From JBNLAN01 sp050302175 (GTDB lineage: Bacteria > Pseudomonadota > Zetaproteobacteria > Mariprofundales > Mariprofundaceae): a stretch of DNA of 64,000 nt. The position numbers were made by a program, and so were the translations under genes. The DNA lies in contig JBNLAN010000010.1 of assembly GCA_050302175.1 (NCBI GenBank), positions 1 to 64,000 on the forward strand. Direction: 5' to 3'. How positions within the stretch are numbered: position 1 is the first letter of the stretch; the number at the start of each line of letters is the position of its first letter. Positions 32,430-41,832 of this stretch are shown in pieces. The notes under the pieces are model-generated. The model had not been told where the DNA came from. It did not search any database and was given only the letters and a program-made list of their open reading frames with translations.

Positions 32430-34994
32430 ATGCGTAAAGAGGCTGAAAAAGAGTTGGTCGATGCAGGTGTGGTCTCCGCAGCAGACATCGCAAAGGCAGC
32501 GGAAAAAGCCCGGAAGACCCACACATCGATCCTCGTCAACCTGTTTGAGGATCTGCCATCCGAGCGTTGCCGCGCGGTGACCGAAATCCTTGCACGCCAA
32601 TACAAAATTCCACTGCTGTCGCTCAGCAAGGTCACCCCGCAGCAGAGTGTTCTGAAGCGCTGTAAGCCCGAACAGGCCCGTAAACTACATTTTTTACCGA
32701 TTGCCGAGCATGGCGACAGAGTGGTGGTCGGCATGGTCGACCCGCTCGATCTGAACTACACCGACGAAATTCGCATGCTCTACCAACGCCCTACCCAGCC
32801 GGTGTTTATTCACCTGGATGAGTTCGAACATCACTATTACCGCTTTTTCAGAAAAGGCATTGCAAGGCCGGTGGAAAACCACTCGCTGCTGGATACCGTC
32901 TCCATGAAAAAAATGGTGCTGGGTGAGGACGAAACAGCCGATACCCAGGAGGAGAAGATCGCCGGTAAATTTCTGGCGCGCATCATTACGCTCGCTGTTT
33001 CCAATCAGGCCGCAGGCTTTGCCATCACCCCCATTAAAGAGAGTGCAACCGTAACTCTGCATATTGATGGGGCGGACTACGATCTTTTCCGGCTTTCAAC
33101 CTCAAATTACCAACGCATGCTGGCAGCAGTCAGAACTCTGGCTAAATTTGGCGATGCCACTCCCGGCGTCGACCAGTTCGGGCGTTGCCAGGTTAAAATT
33201 AATAACAAAACACACCTGCTGGTATTCAGCATCCGTCCCACGCCGGACAACGAAAAAATCACTGCACATGTGATCTCGACCGATATGGGAAACTGCACGC
33301 TGACAGATGAGGGATTTAGCAACCAGGATATCCAATATTTCGAACAGATCATAACGAAGCCGGGGGTGATACTGGTCACCGGCTCCAATGGCGCAGGCAA
33401 ATCCACGGTACTACAGTCCATGTTGCGGCACGCAGTCGGCGTGTCGGAAAAGGAGCGTCGTTTTTTTTCCGTCGAGGATATTGTCGGATACAAACTGGAT
33501 GGGGTGCGGCAGCTGCAAATCAAACCTCAGGGCCCCTCGAAGAAAAAAATCCTGCAAGCGATCAAACCCCAGTCAGGCGACCTGATCGCTTTTGATGAAG
33601 CCGATGATGAAATGCTGCCTGCCGCAATTGAGGCCGCGGCAAACGGCTGCACCATACTGCTCTCCGTCTCCAGCCCCGGCATCGGCGAGGCACTCTCCTG
33701 GCTGCTCTCCATGAAGGTTCCCCGCACTTCTCTGGCATCCACACTGAAGCTCGCCTTCACACGCAGAAGCGTGCGAAAGCTCTGCGCAGCCTGTAAAACA
33801 GCCGCAACCATTCATCAGGCGACCATCGCCCAGTGGCAAATTCCATCCACCATCAAGTTTTTCACCAGCAAGGGCTGCGACAGCTGCAAAAACACAGGCT
33901 TTCACGGCACCATCAGTATTGCCGAAACGCTCCCGGTCTCGAGTGCGCTGACCGATTTAATCACTCAGGGTGCATCAAGTGCAGAGGTCTACGAAAAGGG
34001 CCGCTACGAGGGCATGCTCACTATGTTTGAGCAGGGTTTTAACAAGGTCATTGATGGCATTACTTCGCTTGAAGAGGTCATCGCTACGCTTCCGTGTGAT
34101 GAGCCGCTACAGGTTAAATCACGCCTGCGCATGGGTCGCATCTGCCCACTGGAGACACCGGAAGCGATCGCCGCAAAAGCCGATCGCTTCACTCCCGACA
34201 AACCGCAAGAGGCGAACATCACCCTGGCTGACCTTGCCAGCGAACAAACTGAAACAGCGCCCACAACTTCCGGTTCAGACGAGCAAAGCAAAGAGAGTCC
34301 GCCTATCACTCCCCCTCCGCCGGCCAAAGCCGAGAAGGAACAGGAGAAGGAGCAACCTCTGGACGATATGGGGCTGCCTGTATCACCCCATACGGAAAAA
34401 CCGGAAACTCCCCTGGAAACCGCGCCGGAAGCGCCTGCTTCACCGACGCCCTCAGAACCACCAACACAACCTGCAACGGAGAAAGCGCAAATCCTGCTGG
34501 TGGATGACTCCCCTGTGATGCTGAAATTTACCCACCATGTGCTGAGTACATCCGGAATGTTCGAAGTCGATACGGCAACCACGGTTTCCGAGGCGCGCGA
34601 AAAGCTACAGGCCAAACAGTATCATCTGGTGATTACCGACCATGAAATGCCCGAACAGACCGGGCAGGAGTTCATCGCCTACATTCGCCAGCAACCATCT
34701 CTTAATGGCGTCGGCACCATTCTGCTGACCGGCAATGTCAATGAAATGGCGGCACTTTCAAGCGGTGCCGATGGCTATATTGGCAAGCCAACCGACCCGG
34801 AAATTCTGATCGCACGTGCCAAATCGATCTCCGACATCTATCGGCGCATGCAAGCCGCCCCCAAGCCTGCCCCAAGCCCGACAACCCCGACCAAGGTCGA
34901 ATTCACCGAAAAGGACCTCTCAAATCTCGGCGAGCTCGAACTCGACCTCACCATCGGACACAGCAATAAGGTAATCGCCGATAAAGATGACTGA
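32430..34994 (+). CDS. GspE/PilB-like ATPase fused to a C-terminal CheY-like receiver domain
   Basis: An 854-residue multidomain protein. Residues about 1-150 resemble the T2SSE N-terminal domain. The ATPase core has Walker A GSNGAGKST (about 318-326) and an Asp-box-like VEDIVGYKLDGVRQLQI, but the usual GEIRD is FDEADD and the His-box STLHTNDA is replaced by LSVSSPGIG. The two zinc CxxC pairs (Cys452/455, Cys483/486) remain. After a Pro/Glu-rich linker (about 600-685), a receiver has Asp692/693, phospho-acceptor Asp737 (ITDHEMP) and Lys786. It may be a regulated or non-motor pilus/secretion ATPase. It stands alone, without pil or gsp genes. Confidence 0.85.
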   Translation: MRKEAEKELVDAGVVSAADIAKAAEKARKTHTSILVNLFEDLPSERCRAVTEILARQYKIPLLSLSKVTPQQSVLKRCKPEQARKLHFLPIAEHGDRVVVGMVDPLDLNYTDEIRMLYQRPTQPVFIHLDEFEHHYYRFFRKGIARPVENHSLLDTVSMKKMVLGEDETADTQEEKIAGKFLARIITLAVSNQAAGFAITPIKESATVTLHIDGADYDLFRLSTSNYQRMLAAVRTLAKFGDATPGVDQFGRCQVKINNKTHLLVFSIRPTPDNEKITAHVISTDMGNCTLTDEGFSNQDIQYFEQIITKPGVILVTGSNGAGKSTVLQSMLRHAVGVSEKERRFFSVEDIVGYKLDGVRQLQIKPQGPSKKKILQAIKPQSGDLIAFDEADDEMLPAAIEAAANGCTILLSVSSPGIGEALSWLLSMKVPRTSLASTLKLAFTRRSVRKLCAACKTAATIHQATIAQWQIPSTIKFFTSKGCDSCKNTGFHGTISIAETLPVSSALTDLITQGASSAEVYEKGRYEGMLTMFEQGFNKVIDGITSLEEVIATLPCDEPLQVKSRLRMGRICPLETPEAIAAKADRFTPDKPQEANITLADLASEQTETAPTTSGSDEQSKESPPITPPPPAKAEKEQEKEQPLDDMGLPVSPHTEKPETPLETAPEAPASPTPSEPPTQPATEKAQILLVDDSPVMLKFTHHVLSTSGMFEVDTATTVSEAREKLQAKQYHLVITDHEMPEQTGQEFIAYIRQQPSLNGVGTILLTGNVNEMAALSSGADGYIGKPTDPEILIARAKSISDIYRRMQAAPKPAPSPTTPTKVEFTEKDLSNLGELELDLTIGHSNKVIADKDD

Positions 34995-35026
34995 GAAAGT
35001 CACCACCACATTTACGACTCAATCAT

Positions 35027-37510
35027 TCAGACCGAACTTTTCTTGCTTGCGGCTCTCTTGCGCTGTATTGCAGTTATCTGCTTGGGCGACTCCGGTACTC
35101 GCGGCGCAAAATCATCCACCCGAATTACCTTCTCCATAGCAATGCGGGCATCACGTAGCACCTCGGCCTCTCCGGACTCAAGCCGCCCCTCCTTCACCAG
35201 ATGAGCCAGCCAATCCGAATAAGCCGTGAGCGGCGGTTGCCGAACCCCACTATCGCGCAGCTTCTTCTCAATCGGATCGGCTTTTAGCGTGCAATGCAAT
35301 GCATGCTCGACACAACCGGTTACGTCATTCGGGTCTCTGCTATCAAAAACACCATCGGTCAGGCGGTCGCGTGTTGCCGACGGCCCGAGAAGCAGTGATG
35401 CCACCTTGTGCCCAAGATGATCGGATGGATAGCGCAAGCATCGGCCAAGCGGAAATACCAGCGTCCTGAGCTTCCAGCGCACAATCCACAGCGGGAAGTG
35501 GCGAATCACGCCATCCAGCGCCTCCTGCACATAATAGAGATGATACTGGCATGCCCAGTCGAGCAATGGCCGATCCGCCTCCGGCTCGCCATCGTCCGCG
35601 AAACGTTTGAGAACCGCCGAGCAGAGATACATATGACTAAGCGCATCCGCATAGCGCCCTGAGAGCTTCTCTTTGCGTTTGAGTGCACCACCCAGCACGG
35701 CGAGCCCCATATCCGAGGCCAGCGCAAAGGCTGCAGAGAAGCGCGCTAGCTGGCGGTAGTAGTTCGCACCATAACCGCATGATGCTGGCGCATCGGCAAG
35801 CCTGGGAAAGAGCGCATACAGCAGTGTACGGCCTCCGTTGGCATAGATATGTCCCAGATGCCCCATCAGCGCCGCATCGAACGCTTGCAGGGCCTTCTCC
35901 GCGTCCGGTTCATGCGCCGCCTGCATCTCGGCAATCAGGTAGGGATGACAACGCATCGCCCCCTGCCCGAAAATGATCATGCTGCGGGTAAGAATATTGG
36001 CGCCTTCCACCGTGATACCGACCGGCACCACCTGGTAGGCACGGCCGAGATAATTGGATGGTCCGAGGCAAATCCCCTTACCACCGTGCACATCCATGGC
36101 GTCGTTGACCACATCTCGCATCATCTCGGTCAGATTGTACTTCACAATGGCGGAGACCACAGAGGGCTTCTCACCCATATCGAGCCCCGCGAGTGTGAGT
36201 CTGCGGGCCGAATCCATGCTGTAGGTAAATCCGCCGATACGCGCCAGCGGCTCCTCCACCCCCTCGAACTTGCCGACTGGCACTTTGAATTGCTTGCGCA
36301 CTCGCGCATACGCGCCGGTCGCCCGGCTGGCGAGCTTGCCCGCACCGGTGGAGAGCGCCGGCAGCGAGATGCCGCGCCCCACAGCCAGGCGCTCCATCAG
36401 CATACGCCAGCCATTGCCGATCTGCTCCTGCCCGCCGATGATCCACTCCATCGGCACGAACACATCCTTACCCCAGTTAGGTCCGTTCTGGAAGGCTGAA
36501 TCCAAAGGGTGGTGCCGACTGCCGATCGTAACGCCCGGCGTATCGGTCGGGATCAGCGCACAGGTGATGCCGAGATCCTCGTCCTCACCCAATAGATGGT
36601 CGGGATCATATGCCTTGAAAGCGAGCCCCAGCACCGTCGCCACCGGGCCCAGCGTAATGTAACGCTTCTCCCAGTTCACCAGCAGCCCCAGTGTCGTCTT
36701 ACCTTTGTACTTCCTCTTGCAAACCACGCCGGAATCAGGAATTGCTCCGGCATCCGAACCGGCCAGCGGTGCGGTCAGCGCAAAACACGGTACCTCCTCG
36801 CCCTTCGCCAGTCTCGGCAGGTAATGCTCTTTCTGCGCATCCGTGCCGTAGGAGAGTAACAATTCAGCCGGCCCCAGCGAGTTGGGTACCATCACCGTCA
36901 CCGCCGCCGTGGTACTGCGGCTGGCGATTCTTTGCACCACCTGCGAATGGGCGTAGGCGGAGAATTCGAGACCACCATACACTTTCGGAATAATCATGCC
37001 GAAAAAGCCTTTTTTCTTGATAAAATCCCACACCTTTGGCGGCAGATCGTTGAGTTCGTGGGTGATCTGCCAGTCATCGAGCATACGGCAGAGTTCTTCA
37101 GCCGGACCGTCTAGGAAGGCCTGCTCCTCCTTGGAAAGCGTACAGGATGGGACACTAAGCAGTTTCTGCCAATCCGGATTACCACGGAACAGCTCCGCCT
37201 CCCACCAGACGGTTCCCGCCTCGATGGCGGTACGCTCAGTTTCCGACATCGGCGGTAAAGCTTTTTTCAGAAAGTTGAGCGCAAACTTCGAAATCCAGTT
37301 GCGGCGGATTTCCGACACATTGAATGGCACCAGCACACCGAGATAAAGCACCCACAATAGCACTGCAAACCAACCACCGAGAAAATCGAACAGGCCGAGC
37401 AGAAACAGCGTGATGCCAATACCAATGGTCCAGCTCCGTAGCGAAGCCTGCATACGCGCTAGCGCATAAAAACCAAAAAGAAAAAGTGCGATATAGACGA
37501 GCCAGATCAT
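35027..37510 (-). CDS. fadE: acyl-CoA dehydrogenase, FadE type
   Basis: An 827-residue protein (E. coli FadE is 814) with N-terminal hydrophobic segments (about 1-75), the acyl-CoA dehydrogenase core with CFALTAPLAGSDAGAIPD (about 250) and GRGISLPALSTG, VHGGKGICLGPSNYLGRAYQ near the FAD/CoA site, and the long FadE-specific C-terminal domain. It catalyses the first oxidation of long-chain acyl-CoA at the inner membrane. It lies downstream of the fadL-type porin gene, separated by a terminator, so it probably has its own promoter in 37511-37550. Confidence 0.95.
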   Translation of the reverse strand: MIWLVYIALFLFGFYALARMQASLRSWTIGIGITLFLLGLFDFLGGWFAVLLWVLYLGVLVPFNVSEIRRNWISKFALNFLKKALPPMSETERTAIEAGTVWWEAELFRGNPDWQKLLSVPSCTLSKEEQAFLDGPAEELCRMLDDWQITHELNDLPPKVWDFIKKKGFFGMIIPKVYGGLEFSAYAHSQVVQRIASRSTTAAVTVMVPNSLGPAELLLSYGTDAQKEHYLPRLAKGEEVPCFALTAPLAGSDAGAIPDSGVVCKRKYKGKTTLGLLVNWEKRYITLGPVATVLGLAFKAYDPDHLLGEDEDLGITCALIPTDTPGVTIGSRHHPLDSAFQNGPNWGKDVFVPMEWIIGGQEQIGNGWRMLMERLAVGRGISLPALSTGAGKLASRATGAYARVRKQFKVPVGKFEGVEEPLARIGGFTYSMDSARRLTLAGLDMGEKPSVVSAIVKYNLTEMMRDVVNDAMDVHGGKGICLGPSNYLGRAYQVVPVGITVEGANILTRSMIIFGQGAMRCHPYLIAEMQAAHEPDAEKALQAFDAALMGHLGHIYANGGRTLLYALFPRLADAPASCGYGANYYRQLARFSAAFALASDMGLAVLGGALKRKEKLSGRYADALSHMYLCSAVLKRFADDGEPEADRPLLDWACQYHLYYVQEALDGVIRHFPLWIVRWKLRTLVFPLGRCLRYPSDHLGHKVASLLLGPSATRDRLTDGVFDSRDPNDVTGCVEHALHCTLKADPIEKKLRDSGVRQPPLTAYSDWLAHLVKEGRLESGEAEVLRDARIAMEKVIRVDDFAPRVPESPKQITAIQRKRAASKKSSV

Positions 37511-37550
37511 TCGAACCTCCTGCGCAAACCATCCAACGTAAGTCTAGACG

Positions 37551-37576
37551 AAAAAAGGAGGCCGGAGCCCCCCTTT
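37551..37576 (-). terminator. rho-independent terminator of the fadL-type gene
   Basis: On the minus strand a 10-bp stem (two G-U pairs) from AAAGGGGGGC and GCCTCCTTTT encloses a UCCG tetraloop and runs into six U. It lies 20 bases after the fadL stop and 40 bases before the fadE start, so it separates the two transcription units. Confidence 0.85.
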
Positions 37577-37595
37577 CTCTTTTTCTATAATGCGC

Positions 37596-38825
37596 TTAGA
37601 GCCGCGCGGTCAAACCAAGCGCAAAAAGATGCACATTCGATTTATAGGTGCCGTTGTAGAATGTCGCTGCGGAAGCAGTCTGATTGCGGGTTTTCAGCCA
37701 TACATAAGCATATGCCAGATCAATACTCATGTTCGGGTTGGCATTATAACTGTAACCAAGGCTGAGCAACTGGCGGTCATTGCCTGGCAGTCTCGGCGAA
37801 TAGTCCACGTCAGTAATCGGGCTTGGATCATACGCATAACCGGCCCGTGCAACCATCTTCTCATTGTATGCCCACTCGGCGCCCAATCGAAAAGTAGTGG
37901 TTGCCTTCCAGTTTTCGGGAATGGTAGAAGAGGTTGCGCCCAAGGCTGCAGTCAGTGTGGATGGCGTATAATTGACCAGAATCTTGTCAAAGGTTTTCCA
38001 GTTGACCCAGTCCACATCCATACTCAGGCGGATCGCATCCGTGACCTTATAGGCAGCGCCTACATTCAACATATCGGGAAAGGTCACCGAAGTGGTCGCG
38101 CTGGTGCTTCCGCCTGCCACCAACGGGCCTGCGCCTGTCGCCGTACCCGAGATGTCGGCCTTGACCCTCGTACGGTAGCTCACGCCGAAGCTGTATGGGC
38201 CCTCTTTGTACAGAACCCCGACATTCGCACCCCAACCGTCACCATTACCGTTCAGAAGCAGGATCTGATTATTTAGCACCACCTTGTTGACCTTGTAGTA
38301 ATCCGCACCGACAGCAACCGAAAGATTATCGCTTACCTTGTATGCCAGCGTGGGGTTAATATTGGCCATCTGGATTTCCGAAAAGGACACTGTTGCAGAA
38401 AACAACGCCGGTGTTGCGGTCGCTGTAAACGGCGCGCCCGAACCACTCCAGTCGGTCGAGAGTCCAAACGGCGCATAAATGCCCAACCCCAATGTCACCG
38501 GCAGGTTCTCATTGCCATAACTGACATACCCATGCGGCACAAAGAAATTCTTGCTCTTGGTTTTGTAAACGGTCGCACTGCCTGTCGGGGTAAACTCGTT
38601 GGTTGGGGTGATCACATCCGCCCCTGCCGTGATAACCGTGCCGTCCTGAAATCCGATACCTGCCGGGTTAAACCAGATGGCCGAAGCATCATCAGCAATC
38701 GCGGTATAGGCGTTCCCCATTGCCATACCCCTTACGCCCTGCTCAGGAATATAAAAGCCGCCCGCTGTTGCGGCAGTTGAAAAAAACAGCGCCAATGCTG
38801 CCATTGAAATACGTTTCAACATCAT
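37596..38825 (-). CDS. fadL: FadL/OmpP1/TodX-family outer-membrane transporter
   Basis: A 409-residue protein with a signal peptide (to about residue 22) followed by GFYIPEQGVRGMAMGNAYTA and SAIWFNPAG, the N-terminal hatch signature of FadL proteins. Alternating beta-strands fill the rest, ending in LGLTARL. It imports long-chain fatty acids or other hydrophobic compounds, which fits with fadE next door and fadD-fadJ-fadI at 2-7 kb. AGGAGG lies just before the ATG. It ends at a good terminator. Confidence 0.92.
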   Translation of the reverse strand: MMLKRISMAALALFFSTAATAGGFYIPEQGVRGMAMGNAYTAIADDASAIWFNPAGIGFQDGTVITAGADVITPTNEFTPTGSATVYKTKSKNFFVPHGYVSYGNENLPVTLGLGIYAPFGLSTDWSGSGAPFTATATPALFSATVSFSEIQMANINPTLAYKVSDNLSVAVGADYYKVNKVVLNNQILLLNGNGDGWGANVGVLYKEGPYSFGVSYRTRVKADISGTATGAGPLVAGGSTSATTSVTFPDMLNVGAAYKVTDAIRLSMDVDWVNWKTFDKILVNYTPSTLTAALGATSSTIPENWKATTTFRLGAEWAYNEKMVARAGYAYDPSPITDVDYSPRLPGNDRQLLSLGYSYNANPNMSIDLAYAYVWLKTRNQTASAATFYNGTYKSNVHLFALGLTARL

Positions 38826-38906
38826 AAACCTCCTCCCATGATCAACTAATATCCCAACAGATTAGCCCGTGCCTGCAACCCGGTGCAAGCAGGGATTAGC
38901 GTCCGT

Positions 38907-40328
38907 CTATATTTTCAGCAGAAAACGCACAACCCGCCGGATACGTTCGGAAAACAGAGTCGGCGTATAGAAACTGCCGGCGATGCGTTTACTGGCCTCA
39001 CCCAGCGTCGGGTATGGCGCAATCATCGAGGCCATGGCGCCGATTTTCATCTTTTGTGACACTGCCAGCACCCAGGGTTGAATCAACTCGCCCGCATGCA
39101 AACCCACAATATCAGCACCGAGGATGCGTCCGCTTTTCGCCACGACCACCTTGATCATCCCTTCTGTACGCCGTTCGGCCTGTGCCCGGTCATTTTCGAC
39201 CAGGCTCCATGTCAGCACACGCACCTCCATCCCTTTCGCCTTCGCCTTAGCCCCGGAGAGACCCACATGCGCCAGTTCCGGGTCGGTATAGGTCACCCAC
39301 GGCACGGCGGAGTAATCCACTTTAGCCGGCAATCGAAACAGCATATTGCGGATCACAATACCCGCCTGATAGGCAGCCATATGGGTGAACTGATACGGCC
39401 CTGCCACATCGCCAACGGCGAAAATACGCCTGTTTCTCGTGCGCAACCTGGCGTCCACCTCCACGCCGCGTGGTGAATATTTCACGCCTGCCCCTTCGAG
39501 ATTCAGCCCGTTCACATTGGCGCGCCGCCCAGTTGCCACCAGCACATGCGATCCCTGAATGCGCTGTGCACCGGCCTCCGTCGAAAACGTTGCTGTCGCC
39601 CCTTTACCATCGCCTGTAAAAGAGAGCTCCTTCGCCCCCTCGTGAAAGGCAACGCCCTCCTCCTTCAGGCGCTGAATCACGACTCCTGCAAGCTCGGCAT
39701 CATCGCGTGGCAACACCTTACCAAGTTCGATCACCGTTACCCCCGCTCCGAGCCGCCGGTGTGCCTGCGCCATCTCCATGCCGATAGGGCCGCCGCCAAC
39801 AATGAGCAAGTGCTCGATACTTTGTGTGTTATCAAAAATATTTTCGTTGGTGAAATATGAAACGCTGTCCAGACCCGGAATCGGTGGTACAAAGGCGGAT
39901 GAGCCTGTGGCCAACACAAAATATTTGGCGCGAATCGTCGTATCGCCTGCTTGCAGTGTATGCGCATCGACGAACTCGCCCGCTGCACGAATCACCTGTA
40001 CACCCAGCCCCTCGAAGCGCTCCTGCGAATCGTTTGGCGCAATTACTGCCATCACCTCATGCACATGCGTATGCACCTTCGCCCAGTCAACACCGGGAGA
40101 AGCAATCTGAACACCAAACTGTGCCGCCTCGCGCGCACCCTGGGCGACATGGCCTGCCGCTAGCAAGGCCTTGGAGGGCACACAGCCGGCATTGAGGCAA
40201 TCACCGCCCATTTCACCCTTTTCGACCAATGCCACGCGCGCACCCATCTGTGCCGCCCCTGCTGCCACGGATAAGCCACCGGAACCTGCACCGATCACGC
40301 ATACATCCACTTTAAGCTGCATCACCAC
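38907..40328 (-). CDS. MerA-like FAD-dependent pyridine nucleotide-disulfide oxidoreductase
   Basis: A 473-residue flavoprotein with an N-terminal FAD motif GAGSGGLSVAAG, the redox disulfide GGDCLNAGCVPSK (Cys44, Cys49), the NAD(P) motif VGGGPIGMEMA and a second FAD motif FAVGDVAGPYQFTHMAA. The lipoamide-dehydrogenase HPT..E box is YPTLGE, so the catalytic His is missing. It lacks the N-terminal HMA domain and C-terminal Cys pair of MerA, so mercury reduction is unlikely. Its start overlaps the TVP38 gene by 17 bases, a pairing often seen in Pseudomonadota. Confidence 0.9.
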   Translation of the reverse strand: MVMQLKVDVCVIGAGSGGLSVAAGAAQMGARVALVEKGEMGGDCLNAGCVPSKALLAAGHVAQGAREAAQFGVQIASPGVDWAKVHTHVHEVMAVIAPNDSQERFEGLGVQVIRAAGEFVDAHTLQAGDTTIRAKYFVLATGSSAFVPPIPGLDSVSYFTNENIFDNTQSIEHLLIVGGGPIGMEMAQAHRRLGAGVTVIELGKVLPRDDAELAGVVIQRLKEEGVAFHEGAKELSFTGDGKGATATFSTEAGAQRIQGSHVLVATGRRANVNGLNLEGAGVKYSPRGVEVDARLRTRNRRIFAVGDVAGPYQFTHMAAYQAGIVIRNMLFRLPAKVDYSAVPWVTYTDPELAHVGLSGAKAKAKGMEVRVLTWSLVENDRAQAERRTEGMIKVVVAKSGRILGADIVGLHAGELIQPWVLAVSQKMKIGAMASMIAPYPTLGEASKRIAGSFYTPTLFSERIRRVVRFLLKI

Positions 40329-41043
40329 GCCCTCCCCTCAGTTTTTTATAGGCCACAGGCAGCAGGGAAAGCAATGCCAGTCCAAGCAACGCGGCGATGA
40401 TTTCGGGAGTGAGCACACCGGCAAGCGAAACCTCGCCGCCCTGATCAAACACACTGCCGAGCCCTGCCCCCACCAGTGAGTAAACGAAGGTGCCTGGGAT
40501 AATGCCGACGAAGGTGGCCAGCACATAGATACGCAGGCGTACGCCGAGAAAAGCAGGTGCCAGATTCACCAGCCAGAATGGAAACAGCGGAATCAGGCGT
40601 AATACGAGAAGATAATTCAGCGCATTGTCATTAAAGCCCGACTCGAGCTTCGCAAGCCACGGCCCCGCCCGCGCCTTTAATGGTTCACCCAGTGCACTTT
40701 TCGCGATCAGAAACAGGATGGTGGCGCCCAATGTAGCACCGGCGACCGTATACCCGGTACCGAATACCGCACCGAACAGGAATCCTCCGCTCACCGTCAT
40801 CACCGCCCCGCCGGGCAGTGAAAATGCCACCACCACGATATATACCGTCATATAGGCAAGCGGGGCGAGCCAGGCATGTGCAGCCACCAATTCCAGCAGC
40901 TCATGCCGATGCGTACGCAGGGTATCGAAACTTAGGTATTGGCCGAGATCGAAAATGAAAAAAGCAGCTAACCCTGTCAAAAGTACCAGAAGTGGCAGCA
41001 GCCGGCTGGCCTCGAATCCGTGACTGCCACTCTGCTCAGACAT
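40312..41043 (-). CDS. TVP38/TMEM64-family (DedA-like) inner-membrane protein
   Basis: A 243-residue membrane protein with about six hydrophobic segments. The family signature is SGGFLFGAVFGTGYTVAGAT followed by FLIAKS, with re-entrant Gly-rich loops. I start it at the ATG of MSEQSG at 41043, with GGAAGTGA upstream; a TTG four codons earlier is possible. DedA-superfamily members act in lipid scrambling or transport. It is co-translated with the MerA-like flavoprotein, so a shared redox-membrane role is likely but undefined. Confidence 0.9.
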   Translation of the reverse strand: MSEQSGSHGFEASRLLPLLVLLTGLAAFFIFDLGQYLSFDTLRTHRHELLELVAAHAWLAPLAYMTVYIVVVAFSLPGGAVMTVSGGFLFGAVFGTGYTVAGATLGATILFLIAKSALGEPLKARAGPWLAKLESGFNDNALNYLLVLRLIPLFPFWLVNLAPAFLGVRLRIYVLATFVGIIPGTFVYSLVGAGLGSVFDQGGEVSLAGVLTPEIIAALLGLALLSLLPVAYKKLRGGRGDAA

Positions 41044-41115
41044 GATCACTTCCAACTGCGAATAATCTCATCTGTTCCTCCATTTACGGGGTCAGTCGCA
41101 GCAGAGGGCCAATCA

Positions 41116-41772
41116 TTACAACACGCCACCCAATGCACTCAGCAGGAAATTATAGCTGCCGAAAATAAGCGGCCCGATAATTTTCGGGAGGATCCCCGTT
41201 ACAAGCAATCCTATTATGATGAAAAAACCGTAGGGTTCGACACGCGATAACTTCCACGCCAACGGCCCCGGCAGCAGCCCCACCGCCATACGCCCGCCAT
41301 CCAGCGGCGGTATCGGAATGAGATTGAAGAAACAGAGAATCAAATTAATGATAATGGAAGCCTGTGCCATCAGGGCAAGAGGCTGCGCTACCAGAACCCA
41401 CGCGTCCGGCATCTGTAGGGCAAGGTGCAAAATGAAAGCAGAAGCAATCGCCAGCAGCAGGTTGATAGCCGGCCCAGCCGCAGCCACCCAAACCATATCG
41501 CGTTTCGGGTTCCTGAGTTTACGGAAATCGACCGGCACCGGCTTGGCATAGCCGAACACGAAGCCAGTATTCATCACCAACAGCAGCAACGGAATCAGAA
41601 TGGTGCCGACAGGATCGACATGTTTAATGGGATTGAGCGTCAGCCGCCCCATGAAGCGGGCGGTATTATCGCCCAGCTTGTCGGCCACCCAGCCGTGCGA
41701 TACTTCATGCAGCACAATGGCAAACACCACCGGCACCGCCCAGATACTAATGTTGCGAATAATTTCTTCCAT
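41116..41772 (-). CDS. site-2 protease family (M50) intramembrane metalloprotease homologue
   Basis: A 218-residue membrane protein with about five or six membrane segments. The zinc motif HEVSH (His22, Glu23, His26) and the second motif FFNLIPIPPLDGGR (about 145-158) with the third metal ligand are intact. No PDZ domain is present, so it belongs to the short YwhC/Rip-type S2P group and is not RseP. The substrate is unknown. It follows the exported-protein cluster by 60 bases on the same strand, so read-through is possible. Confidence 0.92.
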   Translation of the reverse strand: MEEIIRNISIWAVPVVFAIVLHEVSHGWVADKLGDNTARFMGRLTLNPIKHVDPVGTILIPLLLLVMNTGFVFGYAKPVPVDFRKLRNPKRDMVWVAAAGPAINLLLAIASAFILHLALQMPDAWVLVAQPLALMAQASIIINLILCFFNLIPIPPLDGGRMAVGLLPGPLAWKLSRVEPYGFFIIIGLLVTGILPKIIGPLIFGSYNFLLSALGGVL

Positions 41773-41832
41773 CCGGCTAAGCTAGCAGCTGCAGGAATAC
41801 GTTAGAAGAAAAGACGAAACCGCCAAATATCC

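Noticed and set aside
38826..38906. Repeated GATTAGC pair between the MerA-like and fadL genes as a terminator or operator
   Set aside because: The two copies are direct repeats and no stable stem or U-tract accompanies them.
38907..40328. Naming the flavoprotein mercuric reductase (merA)
   Set aside because: It lacks the HMA domain and the C-terminal cysteine pair, and no mer genes are nearby.
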